A DNA stretch of 64,000 bases, from the NCBI GenBank assembly GCA_964418255.1, contig CAYQKV010000004.1, forward strand, positions 62,001-126,000, in the 5' to 3' direction. The stretch is from CAG-1782 sp964418255 (GTDB lineage: Bacteria > Bacillota > Clostridia > Christensenellales > DTU072). Both the position numbers and the translations under genes were made by a program. Below the pieces are notes generated by a model that was not told where the DNA came from, searched no databases, and saw only the letters and a program-made list of their open reading frames with translations. Below are positions 26,501-31,054 of this stretch, one piece after another. Each line of letters opens with the position of its first letter. Position 1 is the stretch's first letter.

Positions 26501-26729
26501 CATTGTGTGAATATACATTGCTGCTGTATGATAAATATACATTTATATGATGCTTATATGTCGAGCCACTGTAACAAGACAAATCTTTTTTTATAGTTGT
26601 TTTATCTATGAGCGCATGCGCCGTGTCTTCGGATATTCCGACATAGGACAATAATGCAACCATAAAGAATAAAAAGCTTACTATAAAAAGCAATGCTTTT
26701 AATTGTTTCTTTGTGTTCTCCTTTTTCAT
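11538..26729 (-). CDS. giant Ig-repeat surface protein encoded in the conjugation operon (5063 residues)
   Basis: A signal peptide (basic KKENTKKQLK, hydrophobic core ALLFIVSFLFFMVALLSYV) leads into about fifty bacterial Ig-like repeats of roughly 65-70 residues. Each has the frame VDKTAPxFSVNAFYNASETV, ITExNLDxVTLDG, then GTHTVVVYDKAGN. The last ~1100 residues are less regular. The C-terminus is one membrane helix (AISIALIAIGAAVAVLLIVLFI) with the basic tail KGHRIKAA; there is no LPXTG motif. It should be a membrane-held adhesin spanning the wall, perhaps promoting mating contact. The start is ATG 26729 behind AAGGAG; TTG 26735 is less likely. It lies between virD4 and the pilin gene. Repeats are partly near-identical at DNA level, showing recent internal recombination. 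Five octad arrays lie in the coding sequence. Confidence 0.9.
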   Translation of the reverse strand: MKKENTKKQLKALLFIVSFLFFMVALLSYVGISEDTAHALIDKTTIKKDLSCYSGSTYKHHINVYLSYSSNVYSHNGKYYTKGTDLFIQFDRGTHNTGTGLSAHNHDMAGWVIFQLVNSNNSVVSSKKFYQAYYNDKPINSNVVYDSGSFSLSFEGQTGSFSLRVITNYFRDDKNVSDDAWVNGQYNSTTNNSYQKKSSQSILNIDRDISAPTLSCEIANYGYINKAFTVYASDNWSGVQKINYKVGDNTLFTSHNDSSITINATSQNGLYEFYAIDVLDNESAHYFVNLDTIVPSIKVSGLTNGIYSNQNVSVTYSDLNLWSAEYTLNGTTASFASGTTFSDDGSYTVRVTDIAGNYTERTFFVDKTVPIISANGLTNGIYGNQDVTVLFTDDNLKSAVYTVNGENAVPFSSGTTFSEDGIYEISVEDIVGHIQKTSFIIDKVNPIVEGYKKSGESFVDGAKINDLVYFAAEDTCNVTYTFYQKIGSDYLQLARWDNYQQKTIYFDKRELNYSMKLYSNEHIFYTIYEAHTYIRNLEEKRIAKKNNWTTATQGTIIESETKYSSTGADYWLYTTSIGEKYVFFSEERARSYIESNLGDYCLSSSIYYFYEEGDFKIRVTDQAGNYTEKIFIVDFTEPTSSLINVTNGYAKGEFSFQASDGLSGFSHIEYQKPGSSDWISVTKTSITILKSSGDGKYSFRAYDKAGNVTAISAVTLDTTAPAVSLNEFYKAGQTVNPVITETNFSHITLSTSNNTVYSGAQQTWNTSMDLNECTYVLTVYDKAGNSRSVNFTIDRTAPAFTVNDYYNASETVLIEITETHLDTVTYDGKTLSVVNKKASIVTSNLSDGTHTVIAYDKAGNSTKKSFIVDKTAPEFNVNEYYNASETVTISIAEKNLKNVMLDGAEQGAVRSWNSNNLSEGEHQIVVRDKAENITAKTFIVDKIAPEFGLNAFYNASETVTLSITEVNLDTVTLDGTVTHSRAFVVSELEEGTHTVVVYDKARNNTRKTFIVDKTAPIFSVNPYYKAGQTISLSITETNLNSVYLDGIEQGAKRSWKSDNFTNGTHTLVVNDLAGNYTQKSFVVDKIAPEFSLNAFYNASETVSLVITEINLDTVTLDGSPTTEREFAVSFLDDGTHTIIAYDKAGNSTSRSFIVDKTLPSVAVNSYYKGGQTVNPVITETNFSHITLTINNNTVYSGAQQTWNTSTDLNECTYVLTVYDLAGNQKSTSFTVDRTAPAFSVKAYYNASESVTIAINELNFSKAMYDGNNLAVVNKKATIPISGLAEGTHNIVVTDFAGNSTSKMFIVDKTLPIFSVDAFYKANQTVSISVTEINLNTVTLDGTVQGETRKWNSNNLTNGAHTIIVTDLAGNSTTKTFIVDKVVPEFSVNAFYNAGQTVNISITELNLDTVTLDGTVQGTARSWNTNALSEGIHIIRASDKAGNYTEKSFYVDKTAPSVALSAYYKGGQIVNPVITETNFAYVTLTTGSNTVYSGAQRTWNTSADLTECTYVLTVYDLAGNQKSASFTVDRTAPIFSVKDYYNASETVTISITELNFDYITFDDEATERNSFNVVELNDGTHTVIAYDKAGNNTKKTFIVDKTAPVFSVDAFYKAGQTVSISITEVNLATVTLDGTEQGSARSWNTNALSEGTHVIVVTDKAGNYYEKSFYVDKTAPQFSVNAFYNATETITLSISEVNFDYVTLDGTVTTERSFVASMLEDGTHTFIAYDKAGNSTSKSFIVDKVAPDFTINSYYKAGQTLVLKITETNLDYVFVSTIGTTTITQFYINNFNDGEYEVTAVDFAGNSTKKSFIVDKTAPEFSFNAFYNASETIKLTITEKNLNYVMLDGDIITNYNVAASTLDDGVHTVVVSDFAGNEKSKTFIVDKTAPIFNLKEFYAANETISLVVEEEYLDFVTLDDVTVAARSWDATTLSEGAHTIVVYDKAKNQTSASFYFKTAQPLLSFRKNGASASSGVFLAAGDDIEVVISDAQFDYLTLDGVKVSDLTELENYQWTQTWEADDLVEGTHTVVVYDKASNETTLVFSIDRTPPSLTFKVNGSVVMEYVYVSEKDNLSFTFSDMNIDRTELDGEVTTTTQYSAAALSEYGHTFVVYDKAGNCATVKFYVDRTAPSFTLEGFYNGERDISLSIIEANLDYIAFDGERILSNAVSLSDVEEGTHIVTVCDKAGNATSRSFVLDRTAPQFTTKDYYKANEVILLSVVEDNLDRITLDGATTAATSWLGSELPDGTHTVIAYDKAGNATTQTFCVDTFVPGIVTKKNGNVMQSGIFYAAEADVVSIEITESNLGTVTFDGKDTTQRKFTAALFEDGAHTVVALDFAGNSTTVSFVVDKTAPDIILRKNGSSVETGAFYRENTTVSLIVEDANLLRIELDGVASEKNSWLASELYEGEHIVTAHDFAGNSTTVIFNVDKTVPQVFLEAYYGIGETIVISQDSDTNFAYVTLRYGSTVIYEGNSRTWNTDDLDERTYVLTIYDLAENSTTVSFVVDKTAPDFTLDAFYNATQTIRIRINESNLNYVMFDDEVTEQTSYLASSLEDGIHTVVAVDFAGNRTSRSFVVDKVAPELIISKEYLCAEDTVKIEVNEINLDYVTLNGDITGAQTFIISDFEEGTYTVIVYDKAGNSTRKTFVVDKTVPEFDIEAFYKVGQTVSISITEVNLATVTLDGTEQGSARSWNTNALSEGTHVIVVTDKAGNYYEKSFYVDKTAPQFSVNAFYNATETITLSISEVNFDYVTLDGTVTTERSFVASMLEDGTHTFIAYDKAGNSTSKSFIVDKTVPDFTLDEFYNATQTVRIRINESNLSYFTLDDEVTEQTSYLASSLEDGIHSVVAVDFAGNRTSRSFVVDKVAPELIISKEYLCAEDTVKIEVNEINLDYVTLNGDVTEVNTFDSAELEEGLHTIIAFDKAGNNTRKTFIVDKTAPVFTVNDFYKGEQTVTISITEPNLGAVTLDKTEQSSTRNWRTDNLSEGTHVIVVTDKAGNYTEKSFYVDKTAPQFSVNAFYNAAETITLSISEINFDYITFDGTATNSHAFTVSELEEGVHTVVAYDKAGNNTKKAFIVDKTAPVFTVNEFYKGGQTVSISVIEANLDSVTLDRTEQGATRNWRTDNLSEGTHVIIVTDKAGNATECSFIVDRTAPVLFINEFYNASDTVELQVEEDYLLRITLNGEEVNGLNMPASEMQEGKYTVIAYDKAGNGTSKLFTVDKTAPEFTLNAFYNASGIVRIRVSDMNFDYITLDEDFVESTNIQAATLEDGVHTVVAYDKAGNTTKKTFIVDKTAPILYLAEYYSVGKNVYLQPLEENVEYIELDGAITQEEIILSDNLSDGIHTVKIVDLAGNSMTVSFVVDKIAPEFYLNEFYRSADTVSLKITENNLRYVELDGMTTELTSWQCANLSEGEHVVKAVDFAGNSTAQTFIIDKTYPVISLTNDGKPLDTSFFTADVVFLIHVTESYLDTVTINGNIVTDYTVIVSTLEDGKYTVIAVDKAGNTVSTEFTVDKTAPSVTLRRNMADIESEGAYISSFDTVSVVVEDVNLERVLFNGVDTIVYSWTGSSLSDGEHIVTAYDKAGNVTTVSFIVHKGAPEFTLQEYYIAGETVSLDVSEETLDCVLLDEAETFLRQWTAEELGEGLHTLSVTDKAGNVTTKTFIVDTLNPTVELNKNSQKTDGIVYAKATDLISITVSDENLDYVLFDNEVTDKRSWECLLLDEREHFIVVSDKAQNKTTVSFIVDRTAPVFDVKEYYLTGETVFIDIEESNPDGVYLDGERIFVSSFVTDELEERTYILTVYDKAGNVTEKSFTVDLSSPIISVVGKSVDGEESEITQGKNSYGEVKICAFDIADYTLYISRNEADYIDYGTDFTITVKTENEGNWRVYAVDTNGYVSETVTFTVDFTAPKVVIFDTDADEAKKGYTNTAFTVRIDDVFPDKLYYKHERDEDFSLCSQTTFTAEATLEYEGTYLFYAVDKNGLFSEERKVILDLGAPTFALNGLVTKTEDKGYTNTSFGYSASDYHFSAIYFKKAGSTETFSMPETSLAIENTKENEGTWLIYAEDIFGQRTPAYSVTLNFTFDFHNIENIGNSFKQNTWYTVTLPSRIYSATSKPDISGKYSFGNYEAALAFAVAKEKEYRVYSVTEGGYGYVSVNNENVYVTYPTEAELEKAVFHYAVKYVSERKIFNKTEARNVYDTITNDGFIPDVTALTDNEFDTPDFLKDYGLPVYFARQSFVPINNSAFSPSSVRLTYVGNLTGAVEPYTFDLFYGESFSAALSRASNLYEGFYLYEESDLCGNSQRAIIFIDLSEPTLKARVERGDGTEDLTINKDAVGDRSGVFYAVSFKIFELLDNADKDYVCVNIVSDKYAGTFTAGDELPVLSADFGAGTYSITVYDRSYNYLTFTVIIAGAAPSWSYTSLAANTKKLSVYINKNDRDNALLTLRLVKIRSDGTYVDIIEDSEGTAITPANGVYVFTDGGKYAAIMTDMYGRTVETEPIFYEKGLPSATFDGVRNGGTTNSNVSITYADTYGLRLYYDNAQKTPVNGIQPVYDASKKTFTVTIERTPEQTINYLVFVYLLADEGIYIEYAFTIDCEAPLFNIEANDGTSVGANGSTNKPFFVSWLEDNVTAKVQREGYNLQTYQSGTVLTLNTLYKFILTDKVGNEIRFTVYLDSEVLFGFSAGVTTQEEGYVLTKNPQKITVNEEYTAFGLTDGDGNAYAEGEEIGEGFYTLTIEDVYGNKLSLEIEIDLTAPVLILENVKENNLSNQDVTVSCDETSVTIETVTSRGTTDGEIKNGTVFFDEGTYTVRATDKAGNSTTHTFTIDKTIRYTCTGENGLFTTSNVSFAFSENVTQIVTKYGEECEASLRFSDKGEYVVKLIDDAGNKETISFTILSERQQKLIIEDTNGFYVSKITLNGEETESAANSIMLTQSGKYEVTLFSPETNKSYYFPVEIDNTAPELVLVKKNGKVSFSGLTETGVTFTLYKDGKIVEGINSKSAVTEKGNYVLIITDECGNETKYDFDIKFTLNAISIALIAIGAAVAVLLIVLFIKGHRIKAA
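15331..15346. repeat. octad array 7 inside giant gene
   Basis: GTAAGTAT, GTAAGTAC; codes for the TYILT part of ERTYILTVYD. Confidence 0.65.
18361..18741. repeat. 381-bp perfect internal duplication, copy A
   Basis: Identical to 21511-21891 over 381 bases, 3150 bp (1050 codons) apart and in frame. It covers nearly two Ig-like repeats. One mismatch bounds each side. Confidence 0.85.
19261..19276. repeat. octad array 8 inside giant gene
   Basis: GTAAGTAC, ATAAGTAC; codes for TYVLT in ERTYVLTIYD. Confidence 0.65.
21511..21891. repeat. 381-bp perfect internal duplication, copy B
   Basis: See copy A at 18361-18741. Confidence 0.85.
22195..22210. repeat. octad array 9 inside giant gene
   Basis: GTAAGTACATAAGTAC; codes for TYVLT in ECTYVLTVYD. 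Confidence 0.65.
23083..23098. repeat. octad array 10 inside giant gene
   Basis: GTAAGTACATAAGTAC; same coding context as array 9. Confidence 0.65.
24397..24412. repeat. octad array 11 inside giant gene
   Basis: GTAAGTACATAAGTAC; same coding context as array 9. Confidence 0.65.
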
Positions 26730-26740
26730 CTCCAATCTCC

Positions 26741-29023
26741 TTATAGCATTTCGTTATGCAATTGACTTATAACCGCCTCTTCTTTGTCTTCAAGTTGCGC
26801 TTCTTTTAGTACTTTTCGAATCTCCTCTTCCACCTCAACAAGCCGAGCAAACAGCTTTTTGATATATACAAGCTCGTAACGAACGAGCGATAGCGTTTCA
26901 TCGTTTGATAAACACTTGTCAATCATTTTTCCTTGCTCGCCTTTTTTATTTTTAAGAAGCGCGCTATACAATGCTTCCGGAATAAACTCTCGTATTAGGT
27001 CGAGTTTAGCTTTTATCGAGCTTTTCAACCCTTTCCATTTCATATCGAGATTATTGAGTTTTTCTTTCTCCGATTGTTGTTCTGCTTGTATTTCTTCCAG
27101 TTCCTCTATATCCTCTTGGGACAACTCGTCCCCTTCGTCTATTCCGAAAACTACGGAATCCCTTTTAATGTCGTAAACGAACCTATCCTTTTCGAAAATT
27201 CCAGCTTCTCTTAATTCGTTTGCTTCGTCGCCGATTTTATATAAGTGCTTTGCTTGAAACGACGGCGTAAACACAGTTTTCATCGGATACAAGCCGTACG
27301 CCTTAACGATAGCGTTTCCACGCGTATCCTTGTTGTTAAGCGTCATCAGCTCTTCGATAGATACGAGCGGCTGCTCTTTTGCCGAATAAGTTCCGCTCCC
27401 GTCTTTCTCCAAACTGACGTTTGCCGAAAGCGTAGTTATCTTTTTCTTTCCGCAAAGCCACGAAAATTCTTCTACCGTAGGCTTATCGTCCGTTCCCAAA
27501 TAAATTTTTATTTGCAACTGCCCCTTTATCGTCTCCGCCTCTGTTTTCCCGTATATCTTTTCAAGCTGTTGATAAGACTGAACAACACAAATGAAAAACA
27601 AGCGTCGGCTTCTTCCGACAGTCGTCATAGCGTCGAATTTCGGTATTTTAGGCAGATTCCCGAATTCGTCCATAAGGAAATAACAATTCCTCTGTAATTC
27701 TTCTTTCTCCGTTAACCCCTGCCGCAAGTTAAGCGCGGCTCGATTGACGAGCGATTTATACGCCTGCACCAAAAACGTCGATACCATAACGTGACGGTTG
27801 TCTTTTTCATCGGGGAAAACAAGAAATACGGCGTTAGGCTCTTCGTCGAACTTCTCAAAAGAAATTTCGTTATCCGAGGTAATGCATTGAATTCCTCCGT
27901 CGGCGAGAAATTGAACGTAATTCATCACTTTTGAGAGGTAAGAAGTCAACGTCCTTTCCGATGTAACAAGTACCGTTTTAGCCAGTCCATACGCTTTGAC
28001 GTTGTCTTTGTGCCTTTCAAAATATGCTTTCATCACGTCCATTTCTTCATCGCAGTATTTAGCTAAATTTTCATATACATTGATAAGACAAAATTTTTCA
28101 ATAGGCATTTCCCCTGCAAGAATATCGTCGACAAAAAGTAAACACATACCGAAAATAAGGTTGCGCGCACCCTCTTCCCAACCCGGCTCTTTTTCGTCTT
28201 TTATAGGAAACAAAGTGTAAATTATATCTTGCAAATTTTCATAAATTTCGTCGTTCAGTTCTTGCCTACGCTCGGCTAAGGCTTTTTCCGCTTCCGTATA
28301 CTTCAAATACGTTTTATTATCGAAAACGTATTTTCCTTTTTCGTTTTTTATAGTTAAATTGAGCTGTTTTATGCGGTCGATAACCGACTGAAACGGATTA
28401 ACCTTCGTCGATTGATACGGGTATCGATAATCGATAACGCTTACTTTATATCCCTTTTCTTTCAAATATGAGGAATGATGACGGTGCAATTCTCCTTTCG
28501 GGTCGGTTACGATAATACACGGTTTCGTCTTAAATGTAGCCATAATCTGTATAGTCGGGTCGAGGAATCCGCTTGTTTTACCGCTTCCCGTCGTACCTAC
28601 TACGATTGCATGAATAGGCTCGTTGCGATAAATAACCTTATTTCTGTTTCTTCTGATTTCGGCTTTTAATGGAAGACCGTCGTTAAGCGTATGTAATTTT
28701 CCAAACGATGTCACTGTCAATTCCGACGTTTTTTTGATTTCTTTTTCGGAAAGCCAATGACTGTCCGATAAGTCGCTCTCTTTCATAACGGACTTTTTAT
28801 CGTTTATTCGCCAATTTACAAGCGTATATATAATAAGCGCGCCCACGATAACGGCAAAAATAACGTAAACTAGTCCGTTTTTTAACGCTTTCAAAAGAGC
28901 AACTGCGTTGAGTGTCTTCGAAGTGATAAAAGTAAACGCTATAATTTCTACTACGAATATAATTAGTAGAATAAAAATCAATATAATCGGCTTTCTTTTC
29001 TTCGTGTTCTTCTTTTCCTTCAT
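26741..29023 (-). CDS. VirD4/TraG type IV coupling protein
   Basis: 760 residues. Two N-terminal membrane helices (PIILIFILLIIFVVEIIAF, and AVIVGALIIYTLVNW) anchor a cytoplasmic motor: Walker A GTTGSGKTSGFLD near residue 145, the family motif VTDPKGELHRHH, and the Walker B region NCYFLMDEFGNLPKIPKFD. The C-terminal ~110 residues are acidic and coiled coil (EEIQAEQQSEKEKL). It docks the relaxase-DNA complex to the channel. The ATG at 29023 follows the relaxase stop by one base, with GGGG as ribosome site; a longer reading frame to 29167 overlaps the relaxase and is rejected. The giant surface-protein gene follows at once. Confidence 0.93.
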   Translation of the reverse strand: MKEKKNTKKRKPIILIFILLIIFVVEIIAFTFITSKTLNAVALLKALKNGLVYVIFAVIVGALIIYTLVNWRINDKKSVMKESDLSDSHWLSEKEIKKTSELTVTSFGKLHTLNDGLPLKAEIRRNRNKVIYRNEPIHAIVVGTTGSGKTSGFLDPTIQIMATFKTKPCIIVTDPKGELHRHHSSYLKEKGYKVSVIDYRYPYQSTKVNPFQSVIDRIKQLNLTIKNEKGKYVFDNKTYLKYTEAEKALAERRQELNDEIYENLQDIIYTLFPIKDEKEPGWEEGARNLIFGMCLLFVDDILAGEMPIEKFCLINVYENLAKYCDEEMDVMKAYFERHKDNVKAYGLAKTVLVTSERTLTSYLSKVMNYVQFLADGGIQCITSDNEISFEKFDEEPNAVFLVFPDEKDNRHVMVSTFLVQAYKSLVNRAALNLRQGLTEKEELQRNCYFLMDEFGNLPKIPKFDAMTTVGRSRRLFFICVVQSYQQLEKIYGKTEAETIKGQLQIKIYLGTDDKPTVEEFSWLCGKKKITTLSANVSLEKDGSGTYSAKEQPLVSIEELMTLNNKDTRGNAIVKAYGLYPMKTVFTPSFQAKHLYKIGDEANELREAGIFEKDRFVYDIKRDSVVFGIDEGDELSQEDIEELEEIQAEQQSEKEKLNNLDMKWKGLKSSIKAKLDLIREFIPEALYSALLKNKKGEQGKMIDKCLSNDETLSLVRYELVYIKKLFARLVEVEEEIRKVLKEAQLEDKEEAVISQLHNEML

Positions 29024-29024
29024 T

Positions 29025-30323
29025 TTATGCCCCGTATAGCATTGTTTTCCGCTGTCTCTCTTGCTCGATGACCTCTTCGATGTAATGGAGTTTGAGCGAG
29101 AAATCGGCGCTGTAATTTGTACCGTTATGCGAACCGTACTTCGACGCACGCATAAGTGAGCGTTCAACGGCTTTTCTGTTATTTTTAGCGGCTATTTTAC
29201 GCGTTAAATCATTAGCGCGGGCTATACCGATTTTTTTATAGTCGTAATCGACCGCTTGCACTATTTTTAAGATTCTGTTTCCAAGGCGTATCCGTATATC
29301 CTTCTTCATTGCTTCCACGCCTGGCTTCGCCGCTTTGCTATAATCAAAACCTTCGTTTTGACAAATCCTTTTAAGGTCGTTTTCCCTTTTGAAAACTTCT
29401 CTTATAAGCGCATTGTGCTGTTGCCGTAGTCCCGGAACGGCGTCTATGTATTGCTCCACCACCTTGTCGATTTTTTGACGGAAAGGCGTCATGTCTTTGG
29501 AGTTGTACCCCTTGATAGCGCCTTTTCCCGATTTAGGCAACTCTCTTGCCAACGCTATAAGCGAAGAACGCAGTTCTTTATATCTCCAATTAATACTTAC
29601 ATCAGTACGAGAAGCGTCTATTCTGTCTGTCATCGCTTTCCTGGCAAGTTCCAGCTCGTATTTATTTTCTTCAAGATACAGATTAGCGTTTGAAATAAAA
29701 TTATCATGTCCGTAATCGTGATACCCCGATTCGGCGCCTTCCGTTCCTTTCGGTACGACTTCTTTGTTAAGCAGATAGACTCTGTCGCCAAGCATTCCGC
29801 GAGTTCTGAATATCCGACGTTTTGTCTTTTTATCAATCAGTTTCGGCTCTTTTTCAAAGAAAGCAAAATGTATATGCCGATGATCCGTATCGGAGTGCAG
29901 CGAGCAAAAAAACTCTAAATTGGCTTTATCCAGTCCGTTACGTTCGAAATAAGAGTTCATCGTCCTGTTCACAAAGTGAACGCACGCTTCTTGTGTGTTG
30001 AAAAGCGGCGACGTTTCTTCGTCAAACGAGATAAATCCGTGCCATATAATCGACTTCGTTTCTTTCAGCTTTTTAGAGAGTTCAGCTTTCTCTTTCGCCG
30101 TCAAAACACCCTTCGCGTTAAAAACGCCGCTCGTTTTCTCCATATAGTTTCGTGGCTGACTTTCTTCGTCTTTTACGACTTTTCCCTCTTTTTCCGTATA
30201 ATCGAAATAGCTATACTCCGCTGTGCCGTTGTAAAAAGCGCGCTCGGCGGCGTGTTCGGCCGCGCCCTTATTGCGAGGGCATTCATACGGCGTAAACTTA
30301 ATTTCCATAAGTACTTTCGGCAT
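29025..30323 (-). CDS. MobL/MobP-type relaxase
   Basis: 432 residues. The N-terminal half holds the metal-binding triad in the context LHSDTDHRHIHFAFFEKEP (about residues 140-158), typical of Firmicutes MobL relaxases of the MobP class. The N-terminal motif PYECPRNKGA, and VNRTMNSYFERNGL before the triad, also fit. The catalytic Tyr is probably among the Tyr-rich AEYSYFDYTEKEG near residue 36-48. The C-terminal half is helical and basic. The enzyme nicks oriT and leads the strand into the recipient. It overlaps the accessory gene at the start, and virD4 begins one base after its end. A single octad (ATAAGTAC, 30307-30314) lies in its first codons. Confidence 0.88.
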   Translation of the reverse strand: MPKVLMEIKFTPYECPRNKGAAEHAAERAFYNGTAEYSYFDYTEKEGKVVKDEESQPRNYMEKTSGVFNAKGVLTAKEKAELSKKLKETKSIIWHGFISFDEETSPLFNTQEACVHFVNRTMNSYFERNGLDKANLEFFCSLHSDTDHRHIHFAFFEKEPKLIDKKTKRRIFRTRGMLGDRVYLLNKEVVPKGTEGAESGYHDYGHDNFISNANLYLEENKYELELARKAMTDRIDASRTDVSINWRYKELRSSLIALARELPKSGKGAIKGYNSKDMTPFRQKIDKVVEQYIDAVPGLRQQHNALIREVFKRENDLKRICQNEGFDYSKAAKPGVEAMKKDIRIRLGNRILKIVQAVDYDYKKIGIARANDLTRKIAAKNNRKAVERSLMRASKYGSHNGTNYSADFSLKLHYIEEVIEQERQRKTMLYGA

Positions 30324-30757
30324 TAGTCTTTTTTCCTTCTCAATTTGTCGTATTCTATTTTTGTCATCTCGCGTTTTACTTCCGCGATGTTCTCCGGCAA
30401 CGTTTCAAGGCAACCGCTTTCGATAAATTCCGTAGTAATTTCTATTCCTTCCGCTTTCGCCGTCTCTACGTTGTAGAGAAAGGACAAAAGACTTTCAATC
30501 ACATTGATATTTACCGTCTGTTGCACTAAGAGATTCTTCAACCCGGCAAGCTCTCTCGCTATTTCTCCGCTTTCTTCTTGTGTTTTTTTCCCTTTCCCGA
30601 AAATAGCGGCTTCCAACATCGGTAAACCGTATGCAAGCGCGCGGTTTAATATTTCGTTCTTGGAACGGAACACCCCTTTTTCATACATCTTTTCAAGCAT
30701 ATTCAGAGTGTCGATATTCTCAATGCGTAATGTAATTACATTTCTCAGTTTTTCCAT
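30323..30757 (-). CDS. relaxosome accessory protein, MobC/RHH-like
   Basis: 144 residues. The start MEKLRNVITLRIENIDTLNMLEKM is an RHH-type strand and helix, followed by EKGVFRSKNEILNRALAYGLPML; this is the pattern of small DNA-binding proteins that sit before relaxase genes. The rest is helical with a probable coiled coil. The ATG at 30757 has GGGAG four bases upstream; a longer frame to 30901 would run through the oriT hairpins and is rejected. It lies directly next to the oriT candidate and overlaps the relaxase start, so a role in oriT recognition is likely. Confidence 0.75.
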   Translation of the reverse strand: MEKLRNVITLRIENIDTLNMLEKMYEKGVFRSKNEILNRALAYGLPMLEAAIFGKGKKTQEESGEIARELAGLKNLLVQQTVNINVIESLLSFLYNVETAKAEGIEITTEFIESGCLETLPENIAEVKREMTKIEYDKLRRKKD

Positions 30758-30782
30758 TGCTCTCCCTGTGTTTTTTTTGGGA

Positions 30783-30915
30783 AAATCGGTGTCCGATTTC
30801 CCCCTAAAATCGCGGTTCATTTTTGAACCACGATTTCTACGAAGTGAACCACTTTTTATTACAAAGTAATAATTTGTCCGAAAACGGGCAAAGTGGTTCA
30901 CTTCCCTTAACCTGC
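30783..30915 (+). other. oriT candidate: nested inverted repeats and nic-like site
   Basis: Between the primase and mobilisation genes. Hairpin A: AAATCGG / CCGATTT (30783-30799). Hairpin B: GGTTCA / TGAACC (30814-30829). Outer perfect 15-bp repeat GAAGTGAACCACTTT (30841-30855) / AAAGTGGTTCACTTC (30890-30904), enclosing TTATTAC / GTAATAA (30856-30872) and TTTGTCCG / CGGGCAAA (30873-30892, one mismatch). Four bases past the outer arm comes TAACCTGC (30908-30915), close to the MobP nic consensus TATCCTG|C. Nicking at 30914/30915 on the plus strand would transfer the relaxase genes last, the usual order. Confidence 0.7.
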
Positions 30916-31054
30916 TTCCATTGTTGTCAGCCTTTTTTTACCGCCGATTTTTTGTCGACGGTGAAAAATCGCTTATTGTTGTCGTTCCGCTTTTATGCCG
31001 AGATCAACGATTTCGGCGCGGCTCTCGCACTGTGTTATCAGCGCGATTTTGCTT
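30905..31054. other. non-coding stretch between oriT and primase gene
   Basis: Apart from the nic-like site at its left edge, no ORF with a ribosome site, no promoter and no strong hairpin was seen here. Confidence 0.4.

Noticed and set aside
11538..26729. CRISPR-like or satellite array
   Set aside because: The periodic sequence is fully coding, with a period near 200 bp, variable spacer-free units and Ig-fold protein repeats.
29024..29167. N-terminal extension of virD4 into the relaxase gene
   Set aside because: It would overlap conserved relaxase sequence; the normal coupling-protein start with membrane helix begins at 29023.
30758..30901. N-terminal extension of the accessory gene across the hairpins
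   Set aside because: The region is packed with inverted repeats typical of oriT, and ATG 30757 has a good ribosome site.
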